Origin: Clostridia bacterium
GTDB taxonomy: Bacteria; Bacillota_A; Clostridia; Christensenellales; Aristaeellaceae
DNA length: 53,686 bases
Direction of reading: 5' to 3'
NCBI GenBank assembly: GCA_017517815.1
Contig: JAFWYA010000048.1
Span: 1 to 53,686 of the forward strand
Shown here: piece after piece, positions 33,925-41,436 of the stretch
Numbering within the stretch: the stretch's first letter is position 1
How the letters are laid out: each line of letters opens with the position of its first letter
Notes under the pieces: generated by a model
What the model saw: the letters and a program-made list of their open reading frames with translations, nothing else
Database searches by the model: none
What the model was told of the DNA's origin: nothing
Program-made: the position numbers and the translations under genes

Positions 33925-34527
33925 TTATGCACCTGTGGTGGTCTGTGTCTGGGTCACATTGGGCATGCCGCCGCCCGCGATGGAGGAACCAAGATCCAAA
34001 AGCTTCGTCTGCAATTCTTCAAAGGTGAAGTTCATGTCGTCCAGTTTTTCACGAAGTTCCGCAATGCGGGTCATCATTTCGCCGTCATCGGTCACATGCA
34101 CGGTGGTCACGCTCTTGTCGACCATGTCCACCCGTTCTTCCACCATCTGCTTGAGCCGCTCCGTCAGGCCGCCCTGGTACTGGCTGTCATACTTGACGCC
34201 TACCAGCGCGATATTGCCTGCCACAATGGCTTCCGCTTCCTCCAGTTCACTCAGCTTTTCGACCTCTTCGCTCACCCGTTCGCTTACGCGCTTGGCATCC
34301 TCCACTGTGCCGATGCCCATGCCATCCATTGCCGCGCCTACGTCAGGCCCGGCCGTCATGGACGGCGCCATCGTGGCCGCCGGGCTCATCGTAGCCTGCG
34401 GGCTGCCCGTTGGCATAGCGCTGGCCGACGGACTGGGACTGGGCAGTGTATCAGCGCTGCTGGTGCAGCCCGTCAGCACACCCAGACTCAGCAGGGAAAT
34501 CCCAAACAGAATCCAACCTTTTTTCAA
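33925..34527 (-). CDS. YhcN/YlaJ-like sporulation lipoprotein
   Basis: This 200-residue lipoprotein starts at a TTG (34527), with GAGGAGG 9 nt upstream and a signal peptide directly after it. The frame is open further upstream, but that part is not protein-like. The lipobox is GVLTGC. A Ser/Pro/Met/Thr-rich low-complexity linker follows, then a domain at about 90-170 (VEKLSELEEAEAIVAGNIAL and KSVTTVHVTDD) that resembles the YhcN/YlaJ family found in spores. The closing TQTQTTTGA tail is short. Membrane or spore-envelope localisation is likely. Confidence 0.75.
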   Translation of the reverse strand: MKKGWILFGISLLSLGVLTGCTSSADTLPSPSPSASAMPTGSPQATMSPAATMAPSMTAGPDVGAAMDGMGIGTVEDAKRVSERVSEEVEKLSELEEAEAIVAGNIALVGVKYDSQYQGGLTERLKQMVEERVDMVDKSVTTVHVTDDGEMMTRIAELREKLDDMNFTFEELQTKLLDLGSSIAGGGMPNVTQTQTTTGA

Positions 34528-34622
34528 AGCTGTTCGCCTCCTCGCGCCTATTATGCTCCGCCATGCCAAAACGCTAACCGGGAACATAACCCCACTTTTT
34601 GAAAAAAATTCGAATTTGGGTA

Positions 34623-34669
34623 TTGACAATCATTATTCTGCGTGTTATTGTGTTACCACGCTAACACGC
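34623..34669 (+). promoter_or_regulatory. Promoter and putative operator of the M14 carboxypeptidase gene
   Basis: TTGACA (34623-34628) and TATTGT (34646-34651) are 17 bp apart. An 8-bp inverted repeat, GCGTGTTA/TAACACGC (within about 34640-34669), spans the -10 and the start site, and a nested GTGTTA/TAACAC sits inside. This placement is typical of a repressor site. Confidence 0.6.
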
Positions 34670-34699
34670 TAAACCATTTCCGCAAGGAGGATACCTCAT

Positions 34700-36136
34700 A
34701 TGAAACGTTTTGCAAGTCTGATGCTGGCCCTGATCATCGCCCTTCTGCCGCTGGCAGCCTTTGCCACCGCCCCCGGAACGCCTGCCAGCGTTCCCGAAAA
34801 CCTGAACATCGACTGGAATGCCCGCTACACCTTTGCCGAACTGGAACAGCAGATGAAGGCCATCGCTGACAGCTGCCCCGAAATCAGCGAAATGTACGAG
34901 ATTGGCCGTACCTGGCAGGAACGCGCACTGTGGTGCGTGGAGCTGACCAACGAAGCCGTGCCCAATGAAAACAAAACCGGCATCGGCGTTTTTGCCAACA
35001 TCCACGGCGGCGAACGTGAAAGTGCCTCCAGCGCCATGTACTTCATGTGGTGGCTGGCGCTCAATGCCAAGGATCCCTACGTAGCCGACCTGCTGGACCG
35101 TTATGTGGTCTACGTGGTGCCCGTCATCAACCCCGACGGCTACGAGCAGTCCTTCGTGATCAACACCCGTCAGAACCTGCGTCCGCGCGACCTCAACGGT
35201 GACGGCGTGCCTTTCTCTGATCCCTATACCGACATCAACGGCGACGGCTATATCTCCTATCTGTTCGCCGGCGCTGCCGATGATGATATCAGCTGGCTGA
35301 AGGACGCTTCTTCCATCTATGCGCTGTACCGCGACGAGCGCTACCAGCAGAACTATATCGGCCGTGAGAGCCCCGACTGGGACAAGAACGGCATCCTGGC
35401 GGACGATCCCCGCAACAGCGGCATCGACATGAACCGCACCTTCGACTACCAGTGGAACCGTTTCGACATCGAAACCGTCGGCAGCGAAAGCGGCGTTATC
35501 GGCGCCAACGCCTTTGCCAACGCCGGCCCTGCTCCCGCAAGCGAACCCGAAATTCAGGCTGTGCAGAATTTCCTGATCAAAAAAGACATCGACGCGCTGG
35601 CCACCCTGCACACCGGCATTCAGTGCGTGCTGTACCCCTGGTGCTACAAGCCCTTTGACGAAAGCGACGAAGAACTGGTGCAGATGAAGGCCGTTTCCGA
35701 GCGCATGGCTGCCGCCTTCCAGCAGACCACCGGCCGCGGCTTCTATACCAAGTCCTCCTATGAAGACTACCCCACCTCCGCCGAGATGATCGACTACGCT
35801 TATGGCCGTTTGAACATCCACGCTTACACCATCGAGGTGTACAGTGCCGGCAAGAGCGGCAACATCGAAGACTGCCTGTGGGAGAACGAACTGCCCGCCG
35901 CCACCGTGCAGTACTACAGCGCTGACGAAGTCGCCGCGATGGGTCTGGATCTGGCCAGCCTTGGCAAGCCCGATGCCGAGGGCGTATGGTTCTACACCAC
36001 CGGTTCCGACCAGATGGTCAACAAGGCTCCCGAAGATCAGGATATCATGGTCGAAGGCTGCCGCGATGCGCTGCTGCAGATGATCGAAGCCGAGCCCTTC
36101 GGTCAGGGCAAGACCGTTCCGGAGTGGCTCAAGTAA
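34700..36136 (+). CDS. Secreted M14 zinc carboxypeptidase
   Basis: This 478-residue secreted metallopeptidase has a signal peptide (1-23, ending AFA-T). Zinc ligands are His102 and Glu105 (NIHGGERES) and the later His of LATLHTG (near 300). IDMNRTF carries the substrate-binding Asn-Arg, and HAYTIEV (near 375) the catalytic Glu. Between the first and second parts is an insert with two calcium-loop-like sequences, DLNGDG (164-169) and DINGDG (178-183). It cleaves C-terminal residues from peptides or, in some clostridial relatives, cell-wall peptides. An AAGGAGG site precedes the ATG. Confidence 0.88.
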   Translation: MKRFASLMLALIIALLPLAAFATAPGTPASVPENLNIDWNARYTFAELEQQMKAIADSCPEISEMYEIGRTWQERALWCVELTNEAVPNENKTGIGVFANIHGGERESASSAMYFMWWLALNAKDPYVADLLDRYVVYVVPVINPDGYEQSFVINTRQNLRPRDLNGDGVPFSDPYTDINGDGYISYLFAGAADDDISWLKDASSIYALYRDERYQQNYIGRESPDWDKNGILADDPRNSGIDMNRTFDYQWNRFDIETVGSESGVIGANAFANAGPAPASEPEIQAVQNFLIKKDIDALATLHTGIQCVLYPWCYKPFDESDEELVQMKAVSERMAAAFQQTTGRGFYTKSSYEDYPTSAEMIDYAYGRLNIHAYTIEVYSAGKSGNIEDCLWENELPAATVQYYSADEVAAMGLDLASLGKPDAEGVWFYTTGSDQMVNKAPEDQDIMVEGCRDALLQMIEAEPFGQGKTVPEWLK

Positions 36137-36142
36137 AACAAG

Positions 36143-36175
36143 AAAAGGGATGCTGCTGAAAGCAGCATCCCTTTT
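36143..36175. terminator. Bidirectional terminator between the peptidase and glycosidase genes
   Basis: AAAAGGGATGCTGCT (36143-36157) and AGCAGCATCCCTTTT (36161-36175) form a 15-bp stem with A-rich and T-rich flanks, usable from both sides. Confidence 0.92.
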
Positions 36176-36186
36176 TGATTGCTTTT

Positions 36187-37545
36187 TTATTCAACTTCGA
36201 TCTCAATACCGGCAAAGCCGTAGCGCGGCAGTTCCAGACTGATGCTGATCTCGCCTTCCACAATGGCGGCTTCATGCACTTCGGTGTGCTCCAGCTGCAT
36301 GCAGGGCGGATTCATGACCGCGTTGTTGTTCTTTTCGTCCACCTGCGAAATGGCGATCTTTGCCTTCACGCCTTCCAGCTGGGTGACCGCAAAATTCACC
36401 TGCTGCGCTTCATCGACAGGGTTGGTAACAATGACATACATCCTGCTGCCGTCCTTAGTGGCGCGCACGCGGTAGCTGGTATCGCCTCTGACGATCACCT
36501 CATCCTTAAGCATGTTGCTCAGCATCTTCATGGCGTGGCCGTTGGCCGTGGGCGCATAGCCGCCTTCCGGCAGGCGGATGAACTGGGTGTAGCTCATCTG
36601 AAGCACAGGGTTATGGAACGTACACCACGGGAAGATGTGGAAATTGGCCAGATCAGACGCGCGCATCATGCCCGTCAATATGCCGGAGGCATTCATCAGG
36701 TTTTCGATGGGTTCCTCGCTGCACTGCTGCGTGCCGTATTCGTCAAAGAACACAGGCGCGTCCGGCAGACCGTACTTGACCACGTCGGCATGGTGGATAT
36801 TGTACATCTGGTTGAGGGCGTTGTGGTCGGTGTTGTAGATATGCATGGAATAGAAGTCGATGCGCAGATCGGGGCAGGTGTCCTCAGACAGGGCCTTCAT
36901 AAAATCATGCCAGCCGTTGTTAAAGAAGAACGTATTCACCATGGCGTTGCCGCCGACCTTCAGATCCCAGCCATGCTTACGGTTGAGGCGGCCGACCACG
37001 CGGCAGATGGCGTCGTAGATGGGCATGTACTCCGGGATGGTCAGCTTGCCGAAGCTCTTGCCGTGAGGCTCGTTGGAGGCTTCGATGTACACAATGTTGG
37101 GGCAAAGCTGTACGCAATGCTCAATGACATTTTCGACAACCTCTTCGTACTTGGCAAATTCCATGATGCCGTCGGTCAGTTCACGCTCAAAACGGCGGAT
37201 ATTAAGCATGGCTTCATCGGCCATGGCACAGAAGGTGGTGAGATAATCCTCAAAATGCGTTTCGGACGGGCGAGTCTTGGGCCAGTCGTAGGGATAGTAG
37301 CGCTTGTCGCCCAGCTTGTCCACGCCGATCTGGTAGTTCCAGTCATACTCATCCGTCAGGCAGTTCCAGATCTCATCCAGAGTGACCCAGGTGCGGATGA
37401 TCTTCGGGCGGCAGATCTGCTGCTGCCAGTAAGCGGAAAAATCCTTGGGCGGAGTGTAGCGCAAGGTGGAGTTCTGGTACAGTTCGATGCGCGGCCACTC
37501 GCGTATGATCTGCTGGGCATTGACGGTAAACTGCATGTTTTTCAT
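36187..37545 (-). CDS. GH39-like clan A glycosidase, downstream twin
   Basis: This intracellular enzyme of 452 residues has no signal peptide. It looks like a clan GH-A (beta/alpha)8 glycosidase related to GH39 (beta-xylosidases and similar). The acid/base pair is Asn158-Glu159 in EASNEP, the nucleophile Glu269 in FFDEYG. After residue 350 comes a small beta domain. The whole protein is strikingly similar to the gene upstream, which has exactly the same length. The ATG overlies a good GGAAAC-type context 12 nt after the twin's stop, so the two are co-transcribed. Substrate not known; family number is my best guess. Confidence 0.75.
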   Translation of the reverse strand: MKNMQFTVNAQQIIREWPRIELYQNSTLRYTPPKDFSAYWQQQICRPKIIRTWVTLDEIWNCLTDEYDWNYQIGVDKLGDKRYYPYDWPKTRPSETHFEDYLTTFCAMADEAMLNIRRFERELTDGIMEFAKYEEVVENVIEHCVQLCPNIVYIEASNEPHGKSFGKLTIPEYMPIYDAICRVVGRLNRKHGWDLKVGGNAMVNTFFFNNGWHDFMKALSEDTCPDLRIDFYSMHIYNTDHNALNQMYNIHHADVVKYGLPDAPVFFDEYGTQQCSEEPIENLMNASGILTGMMRASDLANFHIFPWCTFHNPVLQMSYTQFIRLPEGGYAPTANGHAMKMLSNMLKDEVIVRGDTSYRVRATKDGSRMYVIVTNPVDEAQQVNFAVTQLEGVKAKIAISQVDEKNNNAVMNPPCMQLEHTEVHEAAIVEGEISISLELPRYGFAGIEIEVE

Positions 37546-37557
37546 TGGCTTGTTTCC

Positions 37558-38916
37558 TTATTCCACTTCCACAAGGATGCTGGCAAAGCCGTAGCGCGGC
37601 AGTTCCAGGCTGACATTGGTCTTGCCTTCCACAATGGATACCTCGCGCACTTCGGTGGGCGTGAGTTCCATGCAGGGAGGGTTCATCACGGCATTGTTGT
37701 GCTTTTCGTCGACCTGGCAGATGGTCACTTTGGCCTTGCTGCCTTCCAGCTGGTCCAGATCACAGGAGACGGACAGCTGCTGGTCATCAGGGTTGGTAAC
37801 GATGAGGTATAGTTTGTTGTCCTCGCCGGTAGCGCGGGCACGGTAATAGGTGTTGCCCTGAATGTGCAGTTCATCGCGCAGCATGCCCCACAGCATATGT
37901 GCAGCCAGACCGTTGGGCGTGGGCGCATAGCCGCCTTCGGGCAGACGAATGTACTGGGTGTAACTCATCTGCAGCACGGGGTTGTGGAACGTGCACCACG
38001 GGAACACATGGAAGTTTTCCAGATCAGCAGAACGCAGCATGCCTTCCATCGTGCCGGAGGCATTGCGCAGGCCGTCGAGCGGCGCTTCGCTGCAGGGCAT
38101 GGTGCCGTACTCGTCAAAGAACACCACCACATCCGGCAGACCATACTTCGCAATATCAGCACGGTGAATGTTGTAGATCTGCTGCAGACGGTTGGTATCA
38201 TCGGTATAGGTGTGCATGGAGTAGAAGTCGATCTTCTTGTCCGGGCAGTCGTCCTCGGCCAGCGCCTGCATGAACTCATGCCACATGCCCTTGACGGTGT
38301 AGGTGCCGGTCATGGCGGTACCGCCCACCTTCAGGTCCCAGCCGCGCTTCTTGTTAAGCCTGGTGACCACACGGCAGATGGCATTGTACAGCGGCATGTA
38401 TTCCTTCACGGTCAGGCTGCCGAAAGCAGGGATCTCGCTTTCGTTGGAGGCTTCGATGTACACGATGTTGGGGCACAGATCAACGCAGTGCTCGATAACC
38501 TTTTCACAGACCTCTTCGTACTTTTCATAGCTCATCAGACCATCAGCCGTTTCGCGTTCAAAACGGCGAATGTTGAGCATAGCTTCGTCCGCCATGGCGC
38601 AGAAGCATGTGAGATAGTCCTCAAAATGCGTTTCAGAGGGACGGGTGATGGGCCAGTCGTAGTGGTAGTAGCGCTTGTCGCCCAGCTTGTCCACGCCGAT
38701 CTGATAGTTCCAGTCGTAGGTGTCGGTTTCCTGATCCCAGATCTCATCCAGCGTGACCCAGGTGCGGATGACCTTGGGACAGCCGTTCTGTTTGACCCAG
38801 TAGGCGGGAAAATCCTTGGGCGGAGTGTAGCGCAGGGTGGAGTTCTGATACAGTTCAATGCGCGGCCACTCGCGCAGCACACGCTGGGACATGACGGTAA
38901 AATTCATAACTTCCAT
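37558..38916 (-). CDS. GH39-like clan A glycosidase, upstream twin
   Basis: This 452-residue paralogue of the next gene has long identical stretches (for example REWPRIELYQNSTLRYTPPK near the start). The acid/base Asn-Glu (EASNES) and nucleophile Glu (FFDEYG) are both kept, so both copies look active. They differ near the catalytic acid (ASNEPH against ASNESE) and in the loops at residues 130-140 and 200-215, which suggests different substrate preference. A GGGAGGA box precedes the ATG. It is the first gene of a two-gene operon. Confidence 0.75.
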   Translation of the reverse strand: MEVMNFTVMSQRVLREWPRIELYQNSTLRYTPPKDFPAYWVKQNGCPKVIRTWVTLDEIWDQETDTYDWNYQIGVDKLGDKRYYHYDWPITRPSETHFEDYLTCFCAMADEAMLNIRRFERETADGLMSYEKYEEVCEKVIEHCVDLCPNIVYIEASNESEIPAFGSLTVKEYMPLYNAICRVVTRLNKKRGWDLKVGGTAMTGTYTVKGMWHEFMQALAEDDCPDKKIDFYSMHTYTDDTNRLQQIYNIHRADIAKYGLPDVVVFFDEYGTMPCSEAPLDGLRNASGTMEGMLRSADLENFHVFPWCTFHNPVLQMSYTQYIRLPEGGYAPTPNGLAAHMLWGMLRDELHIQGNTYYRARATGEDNKLYLIVTNPDDQQLSVSCDLDQLEGSKAKVTICQVDEKHNNAVMNPPCMELTPTEVREVSIVEGKTNVSLELPRYGFASILVEVE

Positions 38917-38982
38917 TTTGAAAATCCTCCCTTATGATGATGAAGCTGAAGATGCTTCTGTGTTCCTTTTTTCTTTGACAAA

Positions 38983-39012
38983 AATATATCATAGACGTGC
39001 GGATCAAGTCAA
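38983..39012 (-). promoter_or_regulatory. Promoter of the GH39-like pair
   Basis: On the minus strand TTGACT (39007-39012) and TATATT (38983-38988) are 18 bp apart, about 65 bp before the first start codon. Confidence 0.65.
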
Positions 39013-39023
39013 CAAAAAGTTTC

Positions 39024-39051
39024 AAAAAAGGACCTCCTCAGCGGAAGTCCT
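39024..39051 (-). terminator. Terminator after lplA
   Basis: AGGACCTCC (39029-39037) and GGAAGTCCT (39043-39051) pair with one wobble and run into TTTTTT on the minus strand; the stem abuts the lplA stop codon. Confidence 0.8.
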
Positions 39052-40034
39052 CATCGTCCGCGCAAATGCCTGCTGAGCAGTTTTTGCACGTCGTCTGCAA
39101 TTTGTAAAAGATAGGGATCGCGCAGCATGCTCAGCCGCTGGTCGATACGCGCGGCAATGGAGCTTACCAGCAGCGGCGCGCCGGTGATGGCCTGCTCGAT
39201 CTGCGGGAACAGGCCTGCCTCCATGGCGTCGGTAAAAAGTCTGGCTTCCCGGATCACGCCGCGGTCTGTACGCAGGCGCACGGTGATATTGCCCCACGGA
39301 AACTGCTCGTTCACAGTCAGTGTGGGCTGAATGCCCTGCGGATAGATCCATCCGCCGTCGGCAAAACGATCGGTAAGCGTTTCAATGGCCGGGGTATTGA
39401 GCATGCGCTCATCCAGCATGGCCGGCTCAGTTCCGTAGGCACGGCTGAACGCCCAGTACAGCGCTTCCTGCATGGCATTCACCGTCAGCCCGGGGTTGAG
39501 GGCGGACAAATTCACCACACGCTCAGTCAATTTTTCTGTTCCCGCCAAAAAGTGCTGCATGGCGTCCAGATCGGTGTTCAGCAGCAGCGTACCCTGATGG
39601 TAGGCCGCTGCGCCGCTTTTGAAAAAAGCGCTGTCAGAAAACTTGCGGCCATTGATGCTCAGGCTGCTGCGCCCGCTTGCATGCGGCTGCAAACCAAAAG
39701 CGCCCACCGCCATACCGACCACGCTGAGCTGCCGTGAAATATCAAACTGTGCTTTGGGCAAGATGATTGTAAAATTAAGTGTGCCAAGATCATGATACTG
39801 CGCGGTGCCGCCGCTGAGGCGACGGGAAAGCTGCCCTCCCGCCGAAAGAAACGCGCCGACTGCGCATTCCGTCCACGGATCCTGATTGCGGCCGATAACC
39901 ACTGCCTGCCGGTTTTGCCACAAAAACAAAATAGCGGTATCCTCTGGCAGGGTGTCCATCAAGTGTTTTTCAATCGCCAGATTGCGATACAGGTCATCAT
40001 CCCGGGCAATCAGGCAGGCGGTGCGTCGAATCAT
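39051..40034 (-). CDS. lplA: Lipoate-protein ligase A family protein
   Basis: It attaches free lipoate, through lipoyl-AMP, to carrier domains such as GcvH or E2 proteins. The protein has 327 residues. The lipoate-binding segment is RRLSGGTAQYHDLGTLNF (near 71-88), where the family more often has GGGAVYHD. The catalytic lysine lies in NGRKFSDSAF (near 150), and YHQGTLLLN follows. A C-terminal accessory domain is present. It starts 23 nt after the gcvT-like gene. No lipoyl-carrier protein gene is nearby. Confidence 0.88.
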   Translation of the reverse strand: MIRRTACLIARDDDLYRNLAIEKHLMDTLPEDTAILFLWQNRQAVVIGRNQDPWTECAVGAFLSAGGQLSRRLSGGTAQYHDLGTLNFTIILPKAQFDISRQLSVVGMAVGAFGLQPHASGRSSLSINGRKFSDSAFFKSGAAAYHQGTLLLNTDLDAMQHFLAGTEKLTERVVNLSALNPGLTVNAMQEALYWAFSRAYGTEPAMLDERMLNTPAIETLTDRFADGGWIYPQGIQPTLTVNEQFPWGNITVRLRTDRGVIREARLFTDAMEAGLFPQIEQAITGAPLLVSSIAARIDQRLSMLRDPYLLQIADDVQKLLSRHLRGR

Positions 40035-40057
40035 GACTGTCAGCAGCCTTTCCGTTT

Positions 40058-41134
40058 TCAGCTTTCGCGCGAATAAAAGGGCAGCGGTACCACCTTGGCC
40101 TCATACAGCACGTCATCGCGCTCCACGCGCAGGGTCTTGCCCACGTCGCGGTAGGGTGTTTCCACCAGCGCCATGGCGACAGAAACGTCCAGATACGGGC
40201 AGTACCCGCCGCTGGTCACAGTGCCCACCTGCTTGTCGCGGTGCACCACGGCGCAGCCCGGGCGTGCAACATCTTCGCTTAAGATGAGGCCGATGCGCGC
40301 ACGGCGCGGCTCGCCCGCTGCAATCAGCGCATCGCGGCCAATGAACTCGCGTTTGTTCAGATGCACCAGGTAACGGAAGCCCGTTTCCATGGGGCTGACA
40401 GCGTCGTCGATCTCCAGTCCGTACAGAGAATGACCAGCTTCCAAACGAAGCGATACAAAGCTTTCCATACCGCAGGGCCGCAGGCCTGCCGGCGTGCCGG
40501 TTTCGATCAGGGCCTGATAGAGGCGCTCGCCGTCGGCCGCAGCACAGCACAGACTGAAGCTGTCCTCGCCCGCAAAACCAATGCGTGAAACACGGCAGCT
40601 GACGCCCGCCGCCTGCGTAAATGCAAATGCGTTTTTAATAGGAAGCGTGTCGCACAGTCTGGCAAAAATCGCAGCGCTCTGCGGGCCGGTAAGCGTCAGA
40701 CGGCATTCGGCTTCAGCCTCTGCCACAGTCACACTGCCGAAACACTGGCGTGAAATGTGGCGCAGATCCTTGTCGCGGTTACAGGTATGCAGCGCCAGAC
40801 GGTATTCATTTTCATCAATATGATAGACCTGCACATCATCCATCACGCCGCCCTGCATGTTGAGCAGCAGGCTGCGGCATACCTGCCCCACCTGCAGGGT
40901 GGACAGATTGCTGCAAAGCAGGTTTTGCAGGTTGCGCAGCGCATCCGCGCCAAAAATGCGCACCTCGCAGCGATGCGCCGCGTCAAAAAGGCCTGCAGCG
41001 GTACGCACCGCCTGGTGCTCGGCAGCAGTATCGCCATAATGGGAAGGCAGCAGGCAGCCCATGAAGGGGGCCATCTGCGCGCCGTTTTGGATATGTTTGT
41101 CATGAAGCGGGGTCCTCAGAACGTTTCCTTCCAT
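40058..41134 (-). CDS. gcvT: Aminomethyltransferase (glycine cleavage T protein) family
   Basis: GcvT transfers the methylene group from aminomethyl-lipoyl GcvH to tetrahydrofolate. The 358-residue protein starts at the ATG at 41134, with GGAGGAGG upstream. GGVMDDVQVY near residue 98 carries the catalytic Asp. The NRDKD segment fits, as does the C-terminal barrel ending AKVVPLPFY. The HDKHIQNGAQMAPFMGC opening is close to the usual HxxLGAKMVPFAG. It may be the T protein, but gcvH, gcvPA and gcvPB are absent here; another folate-dependent member of the GcvT family is possible. Confidence 0.85.
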   Translation of the reverse strand: MEGNVLRTPLHDKHIQNGAQMAPFMGCLLPSHYGDTAAEHQAVRTAAGLFDAAHRCEVRIFGADALRNLQNLLCSNLSTLQVGQVCRSLLLNMQGGVMDDVQVYHIDENEYRLALHTCNRDKDLRHISRQCFGSVTVAEAEAECRLTLTGPQSAAIFARLCDTLPIKNAFAFTQAAGVSCRVSRIGFAGEDSFSLCCAAADGERLYQALIETGTPAGLRPCGMESFVSLRLEAGHSLYGLEIDDAVSPMETGFRYLVHLNKREFIGRDALIAAGEPRRARIGLILSEDVARPGCAVVHRDKQVGTVTSGGYCPYLDVSVAMALVETPYRDVGKTLRVERDDVLYEAKVVPLPFYSRES

Positions 41135-41257
41135 TTTGAAGGCTCGCCTCCTCCGTGCGCTTTGCAAGCGATATATCAAAACAGCCCAGAACATAGCGTC
41201 CTGCGCCTGCGTCATCTTGTACGCTGATATTTTCAGGTCGATCTTTTCCCATTTACT

Positions 41258-41286
41258 AGTATACGTTACAGGAAGTCGTTTGTCAA
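41258..41286 (-). promoter_or_regulatory. Promoter of gcvT-lplA
   Basis: On the minus strand TTGACA (41281-41286) and TATACT (41258-41263) are 17 bp apart. The leader of about 115 nt shows no glycine riboswitch that I can recognise. Confidence 0.75.
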
Positions 41287-41353
41287 CATCAACCATTTTT
41301 CGTTTTTTCCGAACACAGACAAAAAAATTATCAGGAAACGTTCGTTTTTTATC

Positions 41354-41381
41354 TTTACAAAGCTACAAAAAAGAGTATAAT
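41354..41381 (+). promoter_or_regulatory. Promoter of the nucleoside ABC importer
   Basis: TTTACA (41354-41359) and TATAAT (41376-41381) are 16 bp apart, 55 bp before the binding-protein ATG. The leader is too short for a purine riboswitch. Confidence 0.75.
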
Positions 41382-41436
41382 AAACCATGTTGTCTTGTCT
41401 ACTACCTACACGTTATGATTCAGGAGGAAAAACACC

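Noticed and set aside
41135..41250. Glycine or tetrahydrofolate riboswitch in the gcvT leader
   Set aside because: No pair of conserved aptamer cores or a terminator/antiterminator arrangement is visible in the 115-nt leader.
41382..41436. Purine riboswitch before the nucleoside importer
   Set aside because: Only about 50 nt lie between the start site and the gene, too short, and no conserved core is seen.
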